DNA from: Telluria antibiotica
GTDB taxonomy: Bacteria > Pseudomonadota > Gammaproteobacteria > Burkholderiales > Burkholderiaceae_D
Direction of reading: 5' to 3'
Assembly: GCF_011682055.1 (NCBI RefSeq)
Contig: NZ_JAAQOM010000014.1
Location: 1-64,000 of the forward strand
DNA length: 64,000 bases
A program made the position numbers and the translations under genes. Below, one piece after another: positions 1-7,802 of the stretch (the first letter of the stretch is position 1; each line of letters begins with the position of its first letter). The notes beneath the pieces were generated by a model. The model did no database searches. It was not told the DNA's origin and worked only from the letters and a program-made list of their open reading frames with translations.

Positions 1-48
1 TGGATCAAGGCTCTCAAGAAATTCGGTCTGATCGACCAACCTGCCTGA
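1..48 (+). CDS. C-terminal end of an unidentified protein (partial)
   Basis: The frame open from base 1 reads WIKALKKFGLIDQPA and ends at TGA 46-48. The rest lies upstream of the window. Fifteen residues are too few to assign a family. It runs on the plus strand and converges on the sigma-54 activator gene that ends at 232, with a repeat element in the gap between them. Confidence 0.55.
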   Translation, partial: WIKALKKFGLIDQPA

Positions 49-176
49 GTCGCGAGCTGCACAATTTTTGATGGCCTACCCCGGCCAGGCATCCGCACGT
101 CTTTTGGATACGTTCTTTCACGTTACGGAAAGTGATTCGCGACGATGGATATTCCGCGTCCGTGTCGGGGCAGTGC

Positions 177-226
177 CGTAGGGTGGGCGGTCCCCGCCCA
201 CCAGACGTTCGCGTCGCGGTAACGCG
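177..226. repeat. Copy of the GTAGGGTGGGC hairpin repeat
   Basis: CGTAGGGTGGGCGG is followed three bases later by CCGCCCACC, so a strong stem-loop can form. The trailing ACGTTCGCGTCGCGGTAACGC resembles flanks of other copies, for example ACGTTCGCGTGATG after the 22.1 kb copy. It sits between two convergent genes, a position where a hairpin could serve as a bidirectional transcription stop. First of at least seven clusters in this window. Confidence 0.7.
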
Positions 227-231
227 GGGTT

Positions 232-1506
232 TCAATGGGTCTTGCGGAAGTCCTTCGAATGCAAGCCATGCTTGCGCAACAGGATCTGCAGATGCGAGCG
301 GTTCATGTCCCAGCGCCGCGCCAGTTCAGCTACCGTGCCGCCCACTTCCTGCAAGCCCCGCTCCAGACACAGCCGCTCCGCCTCGTCGCTGGCCACGCGC
401 TTGGCCTCGGCCAGCGACACGTTCGCGCCGTCCGGCGGCGCGGGCGCGATGGCTGCCGCCGGCCGGATGTCTTCCGGCAAATGCGCCAGGTCCGCCGTCT
501 CACCGGCCAGGCAGCTGATGCGGTACAGGATGTTGCGCAGCTCGCGGATATTGCCGGGATACGCATAGCGCAGCAGGAAGTCGCGCAGGCGCGCCGTCAG
601 CGCGACGGGCCGGCGTTTCAAGGCTTCCGCCGCCTCGTCGCCGTAGTAGGCGAGCAGCAGCGGGATCTCGTCCTTGCGCTCGCGCAGCGGCGGCAACGTG
701 ACGTGGATGACGCTGAGCCGATAAAACAAGTCTTCGCGAAACGTGCCCTGCTCGATCAGCTTGCGCAGATTCTTGTTCGTCGCCGCGACGATGCGGGCGT
801 CGACGGCAATCGTCTCGTCCGAGCCGACGCGCTGGATCTCGTGCGACTGCAGCACGCGCAACAATTTGACCTGGCCGGGCAACGGCAATTCGCCGATCTC
901 GTCGAGGAAGATCGTGCCCTTGTGTGCGCTTTCGAACTTGCCCTTGCGGTCGTTCGCGGCCCCCGTGAACGCGCCCTTCTTGTGGCCGAACAGTTCCGAT
1001 TCGAGCAGGCTGTCGGGAATGGCGCCGCAGTTGACGGACACATAGGGCTTGTCGGCGCGCGCGCCGTTGGCGTGGATCACCTTGGCCATGAGTTCCTTGC
1101 CCGTGCCGCTCTCGCCGTCGACGAGCACCGGTAAATCCGTGGGCGCCGCCTTTTCCGCGATCTCCAGCGCGTCGAGCAGTTTCGGATTGTCGCCGAACGT
1201 GCCTTCGAACACGAAGCTGCGCGCCAGCAGCGCACGCCGGCGCTCGCCCGTCGGCGGTTCGGCAACGGGTTCCTCGCCGGTGCGACGCTCGACGTCGCCG
1301 CTGACGGCCTGCACGAAGCGCTCCTTGTGCGACAGCTGCATGACCTCGTCGCGCAAGGTGTTCGCCTGACGCAGCAGTTTATCGACGTCCGGCCGCTCGA
1401 GCCGCGTCGCCCAGCGCAACGTGGAGCGCATGATCTCGATCTTTTCCAGCAGGGCCGCATACGACATCGCCGACCCGCGCTCGCCGCCCGGATTGAACAG
1501 TTTCAT
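232..1506 (-). CDS. Sigma-54-dependent transcriptional activator
   Basis: Enhancer-binding protein of 424 residues that should use ATP hydrolysis to open sigma-54 promoters. Visible motifs are Walker A GESGTGKE (131-138), the sigma-54 contact loop GAFTGA (178-183), Walker B LDEIGE (201-206) and a C-terminal Fis-type helix-turn-helix ending near residue 415. The N-terminal 100 residues are not a recognisable response-regulator receiver, GAF or PAS domain, so the input signal is unknown. The start ATG overlaps the stop of the upstream exporter gene (ATGA, 1503-1506), so the two are probably translationally coupled; an internal ATG at codon 14 is a possible alternative. It is the last gene of the operon PpiC-exporter-activator, which suggests it controls that system or answers to it. 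Confidence 0.9.
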   Translation of the reverse strand: MKLFNPGGERGSAMSYAALLEKIEIMRSTLRWATRLERPDVDKLLRQANTLRDEVMQLSHKERFVQAVSGDVERRTGEEPVAEPPTGERRRALLARSFVFEGTFGDNPKLLDALEIAEKAAPTDLPVLVDGESGTGKELMAKVIHANGARADKPYVSVNCGAIPDSLLESELFGHKKGAFTGAANDRKGKFESAHKGTIFLDEIGELPLPGQVKLLRVLQSHEIQRVGSDETIAVDARIVAATNKNLRKLIEQGTFREDLFYRLSVIHVTLPPLRERKDEIPLLLAYYGDEAAEALKRRPVALTARLRDFLLRYAYPGNIRELRNILYRISCLAGETADLAHLPEDIRPAAAIAPAPPDGANVSLAEAKRVASDEAERLCLERGLQEVGGTVAELARRWDMNRSHLQILLRKHGLHSKDFRKTH

Positions 1507-4500
1507 GAGATCCCCGCGCCCAGCTGTTTCTGCACGAGCTCGTAGTACATGCCGCGCCGCGCGAGCAGCTCGTCGTGGCGGCCCTGCTCGGCGATCTTTC
1601 CTTCATACAGCACGACGATCTTATCCGCCCGCATGATCGTGCTGAGGCGGTGCGCGATGATGACGGCCGTGCGCCCCGTGAGGATCGCTTCCATATTGGC
1701 CATGATGTTGCTCTCGGACTGCGTGTCGAGTGCGGACGTCGCTTCGTCGAACACGAGCAGGCGCGGGTCGTGGTACAGGGCGCGCGCGATGCACAGCCGC
1801 TGCACCTGGCCGCCCGACAGGCCCACGCCGCGCTCGCCCACCACTTGCTCGTAGCCGAGCGGCAGCTTGCTGATGAAGGCATGCGCATCGGCCATCTTCG
1901 CCACCTCCTCGACGCGGCGGCGGTCCGGGCTGTCGTCGCCGCTGGCAATGTTTTCCGCGATCGTGCCGGAGAACAGCAGATTGCTCTGCATGACATAGCC
2001 GACCTGGGCGCGGAAATAGCCGCGGTCGATGGCCGCCATGTCGTAGCCGTCCACGACGATCTTGCCTTCGCTGGGCGGATAGAAACCCACGAGCAGCTTG
2101 GCCAGCGTCGTCTTGCCGGAACCGCTGCGGCCGACGATGGCGACGAGCTGGCCGGGCCGGATGTCGATGTCGATGTCTTCGAGCACGTACGGCGTGTCCT
2201 CGCCGCCGTAGCGGAAGAACACGTGTTCCAGCTTCACGTCGCCCTGCAGGTCGGGCAGCACGACACGCGCGGCGACGTCGGACGGCTTCTGTTCCGGTTC
2301 GATGTCGAGCACGTCGCCGAGGCGCTCCATCGCGACGGTGGCGTCGCCCATGCGGCTCCAGAGGCCCACGAGGCCCATCAGCGGCCCCAGCACGCTGCCC
2401 ATCAGCGCATTGAATGCCATCAACTGGCCGATCGTCAGCTCGCGCGCCAGCACGAGGCTCGCGCCCGCCCACAGGATCACGATCGTCGTGGCGGAATTCA
2501 ATATCTGGCTGGCGAGACCCACGAGGATGCTGAACGATTGCGAGCGGTATTGCGTCTCCAGCGCCTTCACGTATTTCTTTTCCCATTTCAGGCGCACGGG
2601 ACGCTCGCTGCCCATGCCCTTGATGGTCTCGATGCCGCCCAGCGCTTCCATCAGGAACGATTGCGCATCGGTCGACGCGGTGAACACCTCGCGCGCGTAT
2701 TCCTTGATGCGCGGCGTCGCCAGCACGGTCAGCGCGATGATGGGAATCACGAATCCGATCAGCAGCATCGTCAGCTTGACGTTGTAGAAGAACAGGATCG
2801 TGAAGTAGATGAATACCATCAAGAGGTTCAGCAGGGTAGTCACCGTCGATTCGGTGAGGAAGGCGCGGATCGTCTGGTTTTCCGAGAAGCGCGCGAGGAT
2901 GTCGCCTGTCTTGCGCTTGGCAAAGAACGAGTAGGGCAGCGACATCGTGTGCTTGAAGAACTGCGCCATCATCGAAAAGTCGAGATTGCGCACCATGTAG
3001 TTCGACAAATAGGCGCGCAACGTGGACATGACTTGCGAGAACGCCGTGGAGATGACGAGGCCCAGGATCAGCAGGTGCAACAGCCCGAGGTTCTGGTGCA
3101 CGAGCACGCCGTCGAGGATGTTCTGGATGATCAGCGGCGGCACGATGCCCAGCATCTGGATCACGAACGTGGCGAGGAACAAGTGCAGCAGGATTTTTTT
3201 ATACGGGCGCAGATAGCCGACGAAGCGCAGCCACGGCGAGCGGCCGGCCGTCAGCTGCACGAGCTGCTCGCCCGGCGTGAACACGAGGCAGGTGCCGCTC
3301 CAGCCCCGCTCGAACTCTTCCACGGTCAGCTTCTTGAAGCCGACGGCCGGGTCGGCCACCCACACGTGCTGCGGCGACACGCCGTAGACGATCACGTAGT
3401 GGTAGCCCTCCCAGTGCACGATGAACGGCAGCTCGAACCCCTGCAGCGCGTCGTACGTGCACTGCACGCCGCGCGCGCCGAACCCGAGCGCCTCGCCCGC
3501 GCGCGCGAGGCTGTCCAAGGTGGCGCCCTGCGCCGTCACGTTGGCCAGCTCGCGCAATTTACCTAGCGTCATGTTGATGCCGTAATGGCGGCACAGCATT
3601 GCGAGACAGGCGGCGCCGCAATCCATTTCCTCGGCCTGCTCGACCCACGCGAAGCGCTTGATGACTTTTTCGCCCGACTTCGGCTGCGACGCCAGGTCGA
3701 CCACGACGGGCCGCTTTCTCCGCTCGGCCAGTTTCTTCTGGCGGTGCAACTCGCGTTCGAGGAAGCGCACGCGTTCCTCGATGACGTCGCGGAATTTCGC
3801 GTTGCGCTCGAGGATGAAGTGCGCGGCCTTTTCCGGAATGACGAGCACGGTCGTATCGGTCGCCGCGACGACGGTGGCCGGCTGGTCCTGGCGCATCAGG
3901 CAGGCGCGCTCGCCGAAGATCTCGCCGGGGCCCAGGGTGGCCAGCACGAATTCGTCGGTGCTGTCGTTCACGATGACGCGCACTTCGCCCTGGCGTACGA
4001 CGTACAGCCGGCGGTCGTCGCGCGCGCCCTGCTTCAGGATTTCCTTGCCGCTGCCGATCCGTTTGACGCCCACGCTGCGCACGAATTCGTCCAGCTCCGG
4101 CTTGCTGACCTTGCCGCGCAGGTCGAACAGCTTCGCGACGAGCCCGCCGGCCGAGCTGATCGCCACGTAGTTGTTGATGAAGTCGAGGGCGGCGGGGTTG
4201 CCCCGGATCACGGGCTCGATCGCCGTGCGCGGGATGAACCACAGCTCCGTCTTCAGCGCCGCGCGCGCGGACAATTCGTGGCGGGCGGCGCGCAGCATGG
4301 CGATCTCGGCGAGCACTTCGCCCGTCTTGCGCACCCCCAGGCTCGTTTCCTTGCCGTGTTCCTCGCTGAACACGCGTACGGAACCGGCGTGGATCACGAA
4401 CAGGCCGTCGGCGGCGTCGCCCGCGTTGCAGATGGTGTCGCCGAATGCGTAGGTGCGGATCTCGATGGCTGCCGCCAGCCGTTCCAGTTCCTCCGCCGTG

Positions 4501-4571
4501 AAGACGGACAGCACCTCGACGGTAGCGAGGAATGCGGCGGGCGATTGCTGTTGTTGCGCCAATGAGTCCAT
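1503..4571 (-). CDS. Peptide exporter: two cNMP-binding domains, C39 peptidase, ABC permease-ATPase
   Basis: A 1022-residue bacteriocin/peptide-type ABC exporter. Order: two tandem cyclic-nucleotide-binding-like domains (about 20-125 and 145-265), a C39 peptidase (about 305-440) with catalytic Cys in MDCGAAC near 316, His in GYHYVIVYG near 390 and Asp in VADPAVG near 405, a six-helix membrane domain (about 455-740), and a nucleotide-binding domain with GRSGSGKTT near 813, LSGGQ near 915, DEATSALD near 940 and an H-loop in IIAHRLS. C39 domains of this kind remove double-glycine leaders while the substrate is exported. The fused cNMP domains suggest ligand-gated export, which is inference. It follows the PpiC gene by 46 bases and overlaps the activator gene by 4. 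No double-glycine precursor is visible nearby. Confidence 0.93.
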   Translation of the reverse strand: MDSLAQQQQSPAAFLATVEVLSVFTAEELERLAAAIEIRTYAFGDTICNAGDAADGLFVIHAGSVRVFSEEHGKETSLGVRKTGEVLAEIAMLRAARHELSARAALKTELWFIPRTAIEPVIRGNPAALDFINNYVAISSAGGLVAKLFDLRGKVSKPELDEFVRSVGVKRIGSGKEILKQGARDDRRLYVVRQGEVRVIVNDSTDEFVLATLGPGEIFGERACLMRQDQPATVVAATDTTVLVIPEKAAHFILERNAKFRDVIEERVRFLERELHRQKKLAERRKRPVVVDLASQPKSGEKVIKRFAWVEQAEEMDCGAACLAMLCRHYGINMTLGKLRELANVTAQGATLDSLARAGEALGFGARGVQCTYDALQGFELPFIVHWEGYHYVIVYGVSPQHVWVADPAVGFKKLTVEEFERGWSGTCLVFTPGEQLVQLTAGRSPWLRFVGYLRPYKKILLHLFLATFVIQMLGIVPPLIIQNILDGVLVHQNLGLLHLLILGLVISTAFSQVMSTLRAYLSNYMVRNLDFSMMAQFFKHTMSLPYSFFAKRKTGDILARFSENQTIRAFLTESTVTTLLNLLMVFIYFTILFFYNVKLTMLLIGFVIPIIALTVLATPRIKEYAREVFTASTDAQSFLMEALGGIETIKGMGSERPVRLKWEKKYVKALETQYRSQSFSILVGLASQILNSATTIVILWAGASLVLARELTIGQLMAFNALMGSVLGPLMGLVGLWSRMGDATVAMERLGDVLDIEPEQKPSDVAARVVLPDLQGDVKLEHVFFRYGGEDTPYVLEDIDIDIRPGQLVAIVGRSGSGKTTLAKLLVGFYPPSEGKIVVDGYDMAAIDRGYFRAQVGYVMQSNLLFSGTIAENIASGDDSPDRRRVEEVAKMADAHAFISKLPLGYEQVVGERGVGLSGGQVQRLCIARALYHDPRLLVFDEATSALDTQSESNIMANMEAILTGRTAVIIAHRLSTIMRADKIVVLYEGKIAEQGRHDELLARRGMYYELVQKQLGAGIS

Positions 4572-4617
4572 GTCGGTATCCCGCGAACCCTTCCTTCACG
4601 TCGCGGCCACCGCCGGC

Positions 4618-5379
4618 TCAACGTGCGGGGCAGGCTTCGATGATGTGCTCCTGCGCCCGCGCCGCCAGCCATTCCTCGCGCAACAGGCGGCGGATTTCCA
4701 CGGCCGTTTCCTCGTCCAAGGTCGCCGGATACCTGGCGTTGACGGCATAGATTTCAAACAGCGTCCGGTCGGGCGAGGGAAACGGCCCCAGCAGGTCGCC
4801 GGCCGCCGCGTTGAACACGCGCGCCTCGATGTCGGGTTTCAATGAGCCGCGCAACACCTTGCCGATGACGCCGCCGTTCTCGCGCGCGGCGCCGACCGAA
4901 TGCTCGCTCACCATTTCCGCGAAGCTGTCCGGATCGTCGGCCAGCGCGGACATCATTTCCTTCGCCTTGCCTTCGGAATCGAGCACGATGTGGCTGATCT
5001 CGACGCTGTCGAACTTGGGAGAATTTAGCTTGAAATATTGCTCGACGGCTTGCGGGTTGCAGACCTGCTCCATCATCGTTTCCTGGATGAGGCCGTCGAC
5101 GATGAAGTCCTCGAACTCGTCCAGGCTGACGCCCATGACGTCGAGATAGTGATTCATGTCGGCCGCGCGGTGCAGGCCGAGGATGCGGCGGAACTGGTCG
5201 GCGCGTTCCTGCACGGCTTCCGGCTTCGGCTCTACGCCCTGCTTCTTCGCCGCGAGCACGGTCAGCTTGTCGCGCACGATCTGCTCGACGAGTCCTTCGA
5301 ATTGCCCAGTCAGCTTGAGTGTACGGATGAAGTCATCCGTGTCGATGACGACGTCGTCGATGCGCACAATCCCGGTCAT
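4618..5379 (-). CDS. PpiC/parvulin-type peptidyl-prolyl isomerase
   Basis: A 253-residue protein with an N-terminal SurA/PpiC-like helical chaperone part (about 1-115) and a parvulin core from about 120. Family hallmarks are VEISHIVLDSEGKAKEMMSA, then DPDSFAEMVSEHSVGAARENGG. There is no signal peptide, so it is predicted to be cytoplasmic, unlike SurA. The ATG at 5379 was chosen because GGGAGAG precedes it at good spacing; the frame stays open far upstream but there it has no family character. First gene of the operon with the C39 exporter and the sigma-54 activator. PpiC-like proteins accompany some peptide export loci, so a role in holding or folding the exported peptide is plausible but inferred. 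Confidence 0.85.
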   Translation of the reverse strand: MTGIVRIDDVVIDTDDFIRTLKLTGQFEGLVEQIVRDKLTVLAAKKQGVEPKPEAVQERADQFRRILGLHRAADMNHYLDVMGVSLDEFEDFIVDGLIQETMMEQVCNPQAVEQYFKLNSPKFDSVEISHIVLDSEGKAKEMMSALADDPDSFAEMVSEHSVGAARENGGVIGKVLRGSLKPDIEARVFNAAAGDLLGPFPSPDRTLFEIYAVNARYPATLDEETAVEIRRLLREEWLAARAQEHIIEACPAR

Positions 5380-5477
5380 GGTCTCTCCCTCGGCATCCGC
5401 AGTGCATGGCTGCTGTTCTTGTTGCCACCGGCGCACAAAGCTGCGATGCCGCGCCGGTCGACGCCCTCGTCCTATCC

Positions 5478-5505
5478 GTTGTAGCAGGCGGGCCGGCAAA
5501 GTCAA
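5478..5505 (-). promoter_or_regulatory. Possible sigma-70 promoter of the PpiC/exporter operon
   Basis: On the minus strand TTGACT (5505-5500) and TACAAC (5483-5478) are separated by 16 bases, about 100 bases before the PpiC start codon. The -10 matches TATAAT at four of six positions and the spacer is short. No sigma-54 motif was found in this gap, although an enhancer-binding protein ends the operon. Confidence 0.35.
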
Positions 5506-5516
5506 TGTCCGCGCGA

Positions 5517-5536
5517 CGGGCGGCCGCGGCCGCCCG
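5517..5536. repeat. Perfect 20-base GC palindrome
   Basis: CGGGCGGCCGCGGCCGCCCG is its own reverse complement. It lies 14 bases past the stop of the lipoprotein gene and upstream of the possible PpiC promoter. It could fold as a transcription-stopping hairpin between the two minus-strand units, but no T run follows, so terminator function is uncertain. Confidence 0.5.
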
Positions 5537-5549
5537 CGAGCCATGCCCA

Positions 5550-6170
5550 TTATTGCGGCAGGCCGTTGTACCCTTCCGCCGCTTGCCGGAGCTGGGCGAA
5601 GACGACGTCCGCCGGCAGCGTCTCGCCGGCCCGGAGTTTCGTGCGCGGATCGTCCATCACCGGAGTCAGCATGAGCTTGCCTTCGACGCGGTCGGCGACG
5701 AAATAGGCTTTCAGCGCCGGCACGTGCACGACGAAGTCGCCGCCGCCGTGGCGGTAGCGGCTGACGAGCTGCGCGACGGCCGCGTTGCCCAGCTCGGCCG
5801 CACGCCAGCCGTCGCGCGACCCCAGCACGAAGATCGACGTGGCCACGCGGTCGCCCACCTTGACGGGATACAGGTTGCGCCGGATGTCGACGAGCAGCGT
5901 TTCCGGATCGGTCTTCTCCGTGAAGGCGCGCAGCGCGTCGAGCCGGACCTGGAACACCTGCAGCGGTTCGCCGAGCGTGGCCTGGCGCACTTCGTCGGGC
6001 GAGGCGAACCCGAGTGCCGCGTAGTTGCTCGCGTTGACGACCTGCTTGAGCGTGGCCAGCCCGTGCTGCGCGGCGGTCGTCTGGCTGGTGCTGGGATGGG
6101 GTTGGCTCGTCTGGCATCCGCCCAGGAAACAGGCCAGTGCAACGACGAGCGCGGAAGAAAGTGTGCGCAT
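5550..6170 (-). CDS. Lipoprotein of unknown function, partner of the papain-like protease
   Basis: A 206-residue protein with a signal peptide ending in FLGGC (Cys19), a typical lipobox, so it should be a lipid-anchored envelope protein. The mature part has a low-complexity Ser/Thr/Gln stretch, then a mixed alpha/beta region I do not recognise. Its start is separated by one base from the stop of the protease gene upstream, so the two are co-translated. Tight pairing of a secreted protease with a same-compartment lipoprotein fits an inhibitor, chaperone or substrate relation, but this is inference. Start ATG 6170 is set by the signal peptide. Confidence 0.75.
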   Translation of the reverse strand: MRTLSSALVVALACFLGGCQTSQPHPSTSQTTAAQHGLATLKQVVNASNYAALGFASPDEVRQATLGEPLQVFQVRLDALRAFTEKTDPETLLVDIRRNLYPVKVGDRVATSIFVLGSRDGWRAAELGNAAVAQLVSRYRHGGGDFVVHVPALKAYFVADRVEGKLMLTPVMDDPRTKLRAGETLPADVVFAQLRQAAEGYNGLPQ

Positions 6171-6171
6171 G

Positions 6172-6759
6172 TCATTCCCCTTTGTACGTGATGTTGTAGT
6201 AGTCGTTCCAGTGCGTGTGGTCGCCCGGCGCGCTGACATAGTCGGCATACGTGATGATGCTTTCGGTGCCACCCGTCAGCGTGTTCAGGTTCGTGTACGG
6301 TTCCGGATCGTTGATGTCCACGTACTGCACGCCGTTCACGGTCAGATAGCCTTTCACGACCATCATGTGGCCGCCGCCGCCCGGCCAATGCCAGCTGAAC
6401 GCGACGGGCTTCTTCCTGCAATAAATCTGTGTCTTGATCTGACTGAACGTGAGCGCCGTATTCGACGTCTGGTCGGCCGAAAAACTGTATTTCTCGTATT
6501 CGGGCCAGCCGCCGTTATTGCAGCTGCCGGAATTGTTCACGCAGCACGTCGTAAGGCCGAAACGGTTGTTCGCTTCGACGCATTGCGCGACGTCGTGACC
6601 GAGGAAACGCATGGTCATTTCGCCGCTCGCGGCCCAGCACCAGTTCGATGCCTGCTGGGGCAGTTTCGGTACGTCGATCGTCGATACGAGTGGTGGATTA
6701 CAGCAGGCGGATAACGTTCCTAAAGCAAAAAGTCCGCAGATCATATGTGCGCTTTTCAT
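6172..6759 (-). CDS. Papain-like cysteine protease lipoprotein (C39/C70-like fold)
   Basis: A 195-residue predicted lipoprotein: signal peptide with lipobox LSAC (Cys19), then QQASNWCWAASGE, in which Q-x4-C-W is the oxyanion Gln and catalytic Cys (Cys41) pattern of AvrRpt2/papain-like proteases. GGGGHMMVVKGY near residue 135 supplies the catalytic His and VDINDPEP supplies the Asn/Asp. Several Cys residues (CC pairs in the core) suggest disulfides, fitting an extracytoplasmic location. The start at 6759 is preceded by GGAGG at 9 bases; a longer upstream ATG would bury the signal peptide. First gene of a two-gene unit with the lipoprotein at 5550-6170. Possible roles are envelope protein processing or an antagonistic effector. 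Confidence 0.8.
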   Translation of the reverse strand: MKSAHMICGLFALGTLSACCNPPLVSTIDVPKLPQQASNWCWAASGEMTMRFLGHDVAQCVEANNRFGLTTCCVNNSGSCNNGGWPEYEKYSFSADQTSNTALTFSQIKTQIYCRKKPVAFSWHWPGGGGHMMVVKGYLTVNGVQYVDINDPEPYTNLNTLTGGTESIITYADYVSAPGDHTHWNDYYNITYKGE

Positions 6760-7080
6760 TGCAGCGACCTCCAGCGAATCAATCATGTACGTCGAGAATC
6801 ATCCAGTGCCGGGGCGGCATGGAATCGGCCCTCCCGCTACCGGTATAGGCGGAACGATGGCGAACCCAACCTTATTCCGGTGATCTATTGAGACTGCTCA
6901 TTTGACGGATGGCCTTTTTCGTTAATCCGTTATCGCCTGGAATGTTCGCGATGACGGCCGGCACGCATGGCATGCGTAAAGGTTCCCGCGACCGGCAGCA
7001 TCGTTGACCGGTGCCGCGCGCAGGCCGAAGCGTCATCCGTGACGGCCGCGCGTGTGGCAGACTGCGTCATCGCTACCGAC
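6760..7080. other. Divergent intergenic region, no gene seen
   Basis: This 321-base gap separates the minus-strand protease lipoprotein from the plus-strand MOSC gene. It must carry promoters for both. Its middle (about 6850-6950) is clearly more AT-rich than the flanks. I see no RNA gene, repeat or convincing small ORF. The MOSC frame stays open back to 6967, but the residues before 7081 look non-conserved. Confidence 0.5.
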
Positions 7081-7794
7081 ATGGACACGCACATGGACAT
7101 CGGACGGATCGAAGCACTGGCCCTGCGCGCCAGCCTGGCCGCGCCTCCCGTGCGCGTGGAGCGCGTGCGCGCCGTCGCGGGCGTGGGGCTCGACGGCGAC
7201 GTGTATGCCGACCCGTTGTCGCCGCGCCAGCTGCTGCTCGCCGGCACGGATGCGTACGCCGTGTTCGCGCTGCCGCCGCACGCGCTGCGCGAGAACCTGC
7301 TGCTCGACGTCGACACGTCGCGGCTCGCCTCCGGCACCATCCTGCAGGTGGGCCGCGACGTGCGGCTGCGGCTGATGTTCCAGTGCGAGGCGTGCGGGCA
7401 CCTGGAGGCGCAGCGGCCCGGCCTGTCCACGCGCATCGGCACGCGGCGCGGCATGCTGGCGCGCGTGCTGAGCGGCGGCGAGATGCGTCCGGGCGACCCC
7501 GTCCGCGCCGTCGATCCTCCGCTGCCCGCGTGGTCCGACGATTGGCGCGAACGCATCGCGCAAGTGCTCGACGCGTGTCCGCCCGCCAGCGTGATCACGT
7601 ATAAACGGCTGGCGCAGCTGGCCGGCGTGGCGTCGAGTTATTGCCGGGCGTTTCCGGGCACGATCGCGCGGCTGGGGCCCCGTTACGCGGGCAAGGCGGT
7701 GCCGTCGCAATCGAATGTGGCGTTGCCGCGCTGGGACGGGCAGGACTTGTTCACGCCGGACGACCGCGTGCTTGCCGCCGAGGCCGCGTCATAG
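7081..7794 (+). CDS. MOSC domain protein with an alkyltransferase-like C-terminus
   Basis: About 237 residues. The first part is a MOSC domain: QCEACGHLEAQRPGLSTRIG followed by RRGMLARVLSGGEMRPGDPV, which includes the conserved cysteine region used for sulfur or molybdenum-cofactor handling. After a Pro-rich joint, ERIAQVLDACPPASVITYKRLAQLAGV resembles the helix-turn-helix part of O6-alkylguanine-DNA alkyltransferases. The usual PCHR active-site motif is absent (VPSQSNV at that place), so alkyl transfer is unlikely. ATG 7081 was chosen because residues before it are not domain-like; ATG 7096 is also possible, and neither has a strong ribosome site. It converges on the RDD gene. Confidence 0.75.
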   Translation: MDTHMDIGRIEALALRASLAAPPVRVERVRAVAGVGLDGDVYADPLSPRQLLLAGTDAYAVFALPPHALRENLLLDVDTSRLASGTILQVGRDVRLRLMFQCEACGHLEAQRPGLSTRIGTRRGMLARVLSGGEMRPGDPVRAVDPPLPAWSDDWRERIAQVLDACPPASVITYKRLAQLAGVASSYCRAFPGTIARLGPRYAGKAVPSQSNVALPRWDGQDLFTPDDRVLAAEAAS

Positions 7795-7802
7795 GGCGCT
7801 TG

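Noticed and set aside
1575..3566. Very long antisense ORF over the exporter gene, and similar ones over the patatin, receptor and biotin genes (9433-11640, 24354-26660, 48583-50136)
   Set aside because: High-GC genes give long open antisense frames. Their translations are Arg/Ala/Asp/His-rich with no domain, while the opposite strand has clear conserved genes.
5406..5510. A plus-strand ORF with LSVVAGG, similar to a double-glycine leader, opposite the promoter of the C39 exporter operon
   Set aside because: It runs against the operon, continues for 261 codons of antisense sequence over the lipoprotein gene, and has no leader-peptide hydrophobic pattern. Likely chance.
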